64,000 nt of DNA from Pisolithus tinctorius (lineage: Eukaryota; Basidiomycota; Agaricomycetes; Boletales; Pisolithaceae): the NCBI GenBank assembly GCA_024663395.1, contig JANFAH010000039.1, positions 357,501 through 421,500 on the forward strand, given 5' to 3'. The notes under the pieces are model-generated. The model saw only the letters and a list, made by a program, of their open reading frames with translations. It made no database searches and was not told where the DNA came from. Shown here in pieces: positions 59,040 to 64,000 of the stretch (positions are counted from its first letter, which is position 1; each line of letters opens with the position of its first letter). Both the position numbers and the translations under genes were made by a program.

Positions 59040-62000
59040 TCCGCTGATTAACTGTCCCGATGTCATAGTGCTTCACTCAATAATTTAGCCACTAACTACC
59101 TTCTCTTGAGAAATTCTCCTGATGGACCTTACTGCACTTTGCCCGAGCGAGTCTTTGATTTGTGAGGCAGTTTTTCTGGGCATAGCCTCAGCAGTAGTTG
59201 AGGAATATATTCACCATTGCGATGCTAGAGTCGGATACTAAAATCCAGGCTGCAGGGAATGCGCAGAGCTGGGGGATCCAAGATCCACGATCACCGTCAA
59301 ACCACTCTTCTCGATTGTCGATGTACTACTCATGGCTCATGCGGGTCTGTGCTCGAAGCCGGCTTCCGTGCTCGTTCAAATGATTCATCATGTGTGAACT
59401 TTGAATCATTGCGGTGATCAAAAGCTCAGGACAGTGGTGCGAACGTTGAATAAGGACGTGCATCAGTACTCAGATGAAGGTGTAACTTGTTATAGACGTC
59501 TGGGCACTTCGCCCACATTCATTTCTTTGATCAAATCACCCTTCTCATTCCTGCAGCAAGACAAATGTAACCACAAAACTCCAGGTACCATGGGTCTGCG
59601 ACCGGAGAACGACTGGCTCAGCTAGGAAGGACGGCCAGAAGAACTTAGCAAAGTACAATGGACACTCAGACAACTGACTATAGCTCAACACGACACCTAT
59701 TGTTACATTTCGCATCAGTACCAAATCCGCCTTTTCACTTCACGCTTTTACAAGCTCAAATTTAAACAGCTGAGCAAGGATGAACTGAGGAGGGTTTGAT
59801 GTACTGATGATGAGGGGCTCAAGAAGAATCTGAAAAAATGTCAGGGTAACTGTCGGAAACCCAAGAGAAGTATTACTGTCATACCTGCAGGGGATTAGTA
59901 GGTCTGTTCGGCTCGAGCACAGGAGCAGTCCACGCCAAACGGTTTTCAGCCCTCCTCTGGACGCTAGGTATAATAATTAGCCAACCATCCCATTGGTCTC
60001 AAACACCAGAAACTTACGTATATGCTCTCTCGTGTCGCCTGAAAATGATAACCCACTCCGTAGTACTGCCATCGTTGAAGGCAACGACGCGGTCATCTAA
60101 ACCATGAACCATGTTCCTGTTGACTGTGATGGTGTAGGTGTTGACCTGGTCGCCTTTTGTGACCGTAAACTAGACAACATGCAAAGATCAGTGAACTCAT
60201 TGTGCATGGTAGAGGAATGAGAATAACTTCGGGAGGCAGAATACTTGGATCAAGAATGACAATTGGGTAGGGAGGGAGCACGCCCCCAGACTGGTCGTCA
60301 CCAAGGTGTCGCTGATATTCCACAGAAGTAATGTGGTACTGGCTGGAACTGTTTTGAGTGGGAGTGGAAGACATCTTGTACGTTGTGGGGTAAGAGTAAG
60401 AGTCGAATTTTTTTGACTGAAGGACGACCGACAGTTGGCTGCCTGTTTATCCTCCGGGAACTACATACCTGCGAGGATCCTCGGAAGCCCGCGTGGGCAG
60501 GTCATGCAAGTATTGTCATATGACAATGTGACTCAAAAAGAGCGAGCTCTGATGGAATGTTCTGTGAGTAACGCTGAAGCAGCTTCCAAGTGTAGAACGA
60601 TCGAGTGGACCAGAGCCCTCCAAAGCCACGCCCCCAAGTCCCAATTGGATTGCATCAGTACTATGAAAAGGACAGAGTTAGGGCGCCAACTCGGATTGCA
60701 TAATTGCGGAACCCGGAGATTAAACCAAGGATTAAAATCAATCCTTCCGGGTTCGAATCCTACTAGACGCATGCTCGGCACATTTATCAGTATTTTCTCT
60801 GTTCAGATCCATCAACAGTAAGTACCGGAGTCAGCCGAATGCTGCTCATATGATATTTGGTGGTTTGACGCACGCCAAATGCGCGGGAACGTATCACAGC
60901 CGTCGTGTTACAGCCTCTGAGTCATCTGTGAGACTGCAGAGTTAAGTACATGTGGACCTAGGTGACTTGGTTCCATCGGTTGGGCTGGGTCAGCATCGCC
61001 GCGGTTTGGGTACGTGCAGGTCGACATATGCTGGTCTCTCTAACTAAGAAGATGTAGTCCATATCAAACCTGTCCAAGCTGTCAGATTTGCCATTTCAGA
61101 CTAGAGCGGCAGGTTACCATTGCGACTCCAAAGAACGAGGGTAGTGGTAGTCTCATTGCACGGCGGATAGCGAGATGACCGAGATAGTGAAATCGTTGTG
61201 CTAGCGAAGATGCTGGAGGTAAAGTATCAATAAATGGGTGTAAACGGCAGGATCGAGGTTACCGTATGTAGTTTAGTACAATCCTGTTCGTCGACTACTG
61301 GATGAGGAATCAAAAATTCAACAACGAAGGTCACTCGCACCAATCTCGAGGACGCTAGGATTCGTCACCGATGCAAGGATGGTATGTTTAACATCTTCAT
61401 CTAAGTCCGCTATCTGGAGGATTACCTGCACGCGCTAGGTTCGCCTTCATTTGAGAGGTGGGTGTATTCCACTGGTTGAACGTAGCGAAGATCCGGAGAC
61501 GAAAGCTCCCCTCGGGTCAAGTGCATGGAACTGCCTACGAGCGTCAGATTGTTTGTATTGGAAATTTGGTCGCCACGTTCCGGGTTCTGCGAATGGCACA
61601 AATCTACAATATGAAAAGAAGAAAGTTAGGGCGCCAACTCGGATTACAATTGTGCAAACACGAGACACGGCCGAAGTTCTGAAGTTGGCATAAATCAATC
61701 CCGCAGGATGCACGTTCTCTCTCTCGAGCCGAGCGGAGTGGGGGGGAAACTACTGAAATATCCACCTGGCACCCTGGAACGTGTTGTAGACTTGTATGGC
61801 TAAAATCACTCACTGGGAGTACATCTTATAGACGCCAACACCGTAGGTTTCCGTCCATTTGTCATGCCCGAGACACCGCGTGGACATGGGAGTGCTAAAT
61901 TTCGTGCCAGTAACGGGCCAATCATGGTACCTATGATCAGGTTAATAGAACCCAGTGGGGGAATTGGCACTGAGCGGGATGCTCCAGAGCCAAGGAACGG

Positions 62001-62228
62001 CAGACCACTGGTCTCCACATCGAAAATATTGCCCGACCTCCTCGGAAACACGCGCGGACTTGGGGATGTACGAGAACAATCGTGTTCGACGTCATTTGAA
62101 TCGGAAAGTTCAGGGTGCTGCCAAGGGCATGGCTGACTTGACGGCGAACGTTCTTTCCATGGGAGTTGAGTTTTTTGTGACATGGAAATCGGGTGTCATG
62201 TGCTGGTTTCAGTAACTCGATGACTGAC
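59040..62228. repeat. Segmental duplicate D2 (direct copy of 47456-50625)
   Basis: Same content and order as D1, including a trefoil inhibitor gene and its flanks. D1 and D2 bracket the Plavaka element, with 0.2-0.6 kb of non-duplicated flank on each side. Confidence 0.82.
59740..60374 (-). CDS. Beta-trefoil serine protease inhibitor-like protein, copy 3
   Basis: Four exons in one frame: 60374-60228, 60169-60018, 59963-59885 and 59829-59740, 155 residues. It is nearly the same as copy 2 through exon 1 (SSQYHITSVEYQRHLGDD, VLPPYPIVILDP), exon 2 (LDDRVVAF, TEWVII, RAYTV) and the end LFKFELVKA. Exon 3 differs most (RRAENRLAWTAPVLEPNRP). Lies inside segmental duplicate D2. Confidence 0.68.
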
Positions 62229-62559
62229 TCTCCCGCTGGCTCACAGGTATTCCGTTCACCCAAATGACCTAAATTCGTTATTCTCATGCATTGCATTATG
62301 TCTGAGAAGGCCCTGTGCTTGTAGTATAGTAGAAGTAGCACAGAACGTCCCTAGTTTGCTCGCCGTCAGTTCTCTCAACCTTCACTCAGCGCGCTGGGGA
62401 CCAGATCCAAGTGCTATGCGCCGAAAACACACTACGGAAACTTGCCATCCATTCAATCGGTCTTTGACATGGCATTCTCGATGGAGTAACACCCGGATAG
62501 ATTGATTCTACAGCAATCTGGAATCCACAATAGATAAATGTGCCGAGCGCGCGTCCAGT
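62229..62559. other. Intergenic
   Basis: Nothing recognised. Confidence 0.4.
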
Positions 62560-62922
62560 AGGATTTCAACCCAGAAAGATTGGTTTTAATCCTTGGTCTA
62601 ATCTCCGGGTTCCGCAATTATGCAATCCGAGTTGGCGCCCTAACTTTGTCCTTTTCATAATATTTGATGAATCCAATTGGGACTTGGGGGCGTGGCTCTG
62701 AAGGGCTCTGATCGGTCGGTCGTACTACACTGAGAGGCCGCTTCATCGGTACACAGAGTATTCCATCAGAGCTCGTCAAATATTGTCATGTGATGATAAT
62801 ACTTCCATGGCCGGCCCACACGGGCTTCCGAGGATCCTCGCAGGTATGTAATGCCCGGAGGATACAAAGGTGACCAACTGTCAGTGCTCCAAGGAGTTCG
62901 ACTCTTACCTACAACTTACAGG
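62560..62922. repeat. Inverted copy of the trefoil upstream region
   Basis: Reverse-complement match to about 60375-60780 (the ...cgaggatcctcggaagcccg and ttagggcgccaactcgg segments). It places the same upstream DNA in front of copy 4 on the opposite strand. Confidence 0.8.
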
Positions 62923-63553
62923 ATGCCTCACCGCCTCACCGACCATGGTCTCAGGGGAGACGGTTCCAGCGAGTACAGGATTACTTCCGTGCAGTATGCA
63001 GAATACGTTGGCTATAGCGAGGCCAACGGCGTGCTCCCTCCCTACCCAATTGTCGTTCTTCGTCCGGGTGATCAGGGTCCCATAGTATTCTTGTTCCTCT
63101 ACCATCCACAACGAGTTGATTGACCTTTCTGCCCTGCCTAGTTTACTGTCACGGCCGAAGACGGAGACGAGACCTACTCCCTCAAGGTCAATGGAAACAC
63201 CGTCCAGGACCTAGATGACCGCGTCACTTCCTTCGAAGACGGATTTAATAGGGAGTGGATTATCTTATACAGGGGAGACGAGAGAGCATACACGTAAGTT
63301 TTCATATTTGAGACCGCTGAGATCGTTAGACGATATGACATGTCAACACCTAGTGTCCAGGAGAGGGCTGGAAACAGTTTGGCATGGACTGTTCCAGGGC
63401 CTGACCTTAATCATATGCAGGTATGACCTGATGGCACCTTTCCCGCATTTTGGATGGTCATCATTATTTTCCCAGGTTCTCCTTGAGCCCCTCAGAGAGT
63501 GCGCTCCGCTTGTCCCTGCCCAACTGTTCAATTTTGAGTTAGTAAATGCGTGA
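62923..63553 (+). CDS. Beta-trefoil serine protease inhibitor-like protein, copy 4
   Basis: Four exons in one frame: 62923-63084, 63142-63293, 63354-63420 and 63476-63553, 152 residues. Motifs: SSEYRITSVQYAEYVGYS, GVLPPYPIVVLRP, ETYSLKVNG, DLDDRVTSF, REWIILYRGDERAYTV, LAWTVPG and the end LFNFELVNA. The N-terminus is longer and different from copies 2-3 (MPHRLTDHGLRGDG). Intron 1 donor is GTATTC. Intact as read. Confidence 0.68.
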
Positions 63554-64000
63554 AATGAACAAGGAGGATCTGGTACTCGTACTGTTGTGAAATGTAACAA
63601 TAGGTGTCGTGTACGAGCTGCAGTCGGTTGTTGTCTGAATGTGCATCGTGCTTTGCCAACCTTGTGAACGTGGCCGTCTCACAATCACAATTAGCATCCG
63701 TCTTTTGAATACGTGCTTGTGATTTCCTAAACAGAGGTCAGAGCACTGCTTGCTGGCAACGAATTTCATCCTATCTCCAATATGGACTGAACCCAGTTCG
63801 CAAGGACGTCCCTCAATGTCGATGATTTGTGATTGGGATGATCGTCTGGTTCTTGTCACGAGTACCGATGTGAGCTCCCGTCAGTTGGCGCATTCAGTGG
63901 ACCCAAGAGAGTGAGGGCGACAAAGCTATACGAATGACGTCGGACATTTGACGGGAGGAGTTTTTAAAACGCAGACTACATATCACGGTGTATGTAATGT
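63554..64000. other. Window end, no gene
   Basis: Downstream flank of copy 4; parts around 63540-63900 resemble flanks of the other trefoil copies only weakly. Confidence 0.4.

Overview
The window looks like a filamentous basidiomycete (Agaricomycete) nuclear genome. Genes are broken by many 45-65 nt GT-AG introns. Families typical of this group are present: TKL-like kinase expansions, beta-trefoil protease inhibitors, a Plavaka transposon and a DUF6532 protein. All calls come from reading the sequence; no database search was run. Splice joins were derived by eye from donor/acceptor sites and frame continuity, helped by comparing paralogous copies inside the window.

Layout. At 0-0.7 kb lies a four-exon small protein resembling the I66 (mycospin-type) serine-protease-inhibitor beta-trefoils. 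From 2.4 to 19.9 kb there is a decaying array of serine/threonine kinase-like genes of three sequence types (A, B, C), with shared exon boundaries and a mixture of intact copies (2443-3813, 4391-5518, 9370-10527, 16372-17482) and broken ones. A CACTA-like MITE (13511-14330) sits in one of the B/C intergenic spacers. From 21.3 to 46.8 kb the genes are mostly single-copy: a secreted aspartic protease, a divergent H3/H4 pair, an F-BAR/RhoGAP protein, Nup85, a second H4/H3 pair in inverted orientation, Kei1, a sirtuin, an F-box-like protein, an unknown 365-residue protein, another kinase and a seven-blade WD40 protein. From 47.4 to 62.9 kb two direct ~3.2 kb segmental duplicates, each with a trefoil inhibitor gene, flank a 7.7 kb Plavaka element that carries a decayed transposase and a divergent decayed DUF6532 gene. 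A fourth trefoil gene closes the window.

How it fits together. The right half of the core block is housekeeping: histones, nuclear pore, sphingolipid synthesis, Rho signalling and NAD-dependent deacetylation. The two ends and the left third are fast-evolving accessory DNA shaped by tandem duplication, pseudogenisation and transposon insertion. The kinase array, the kinase/WD40 neighbours and the inhibitor family are the least ordinary parts.
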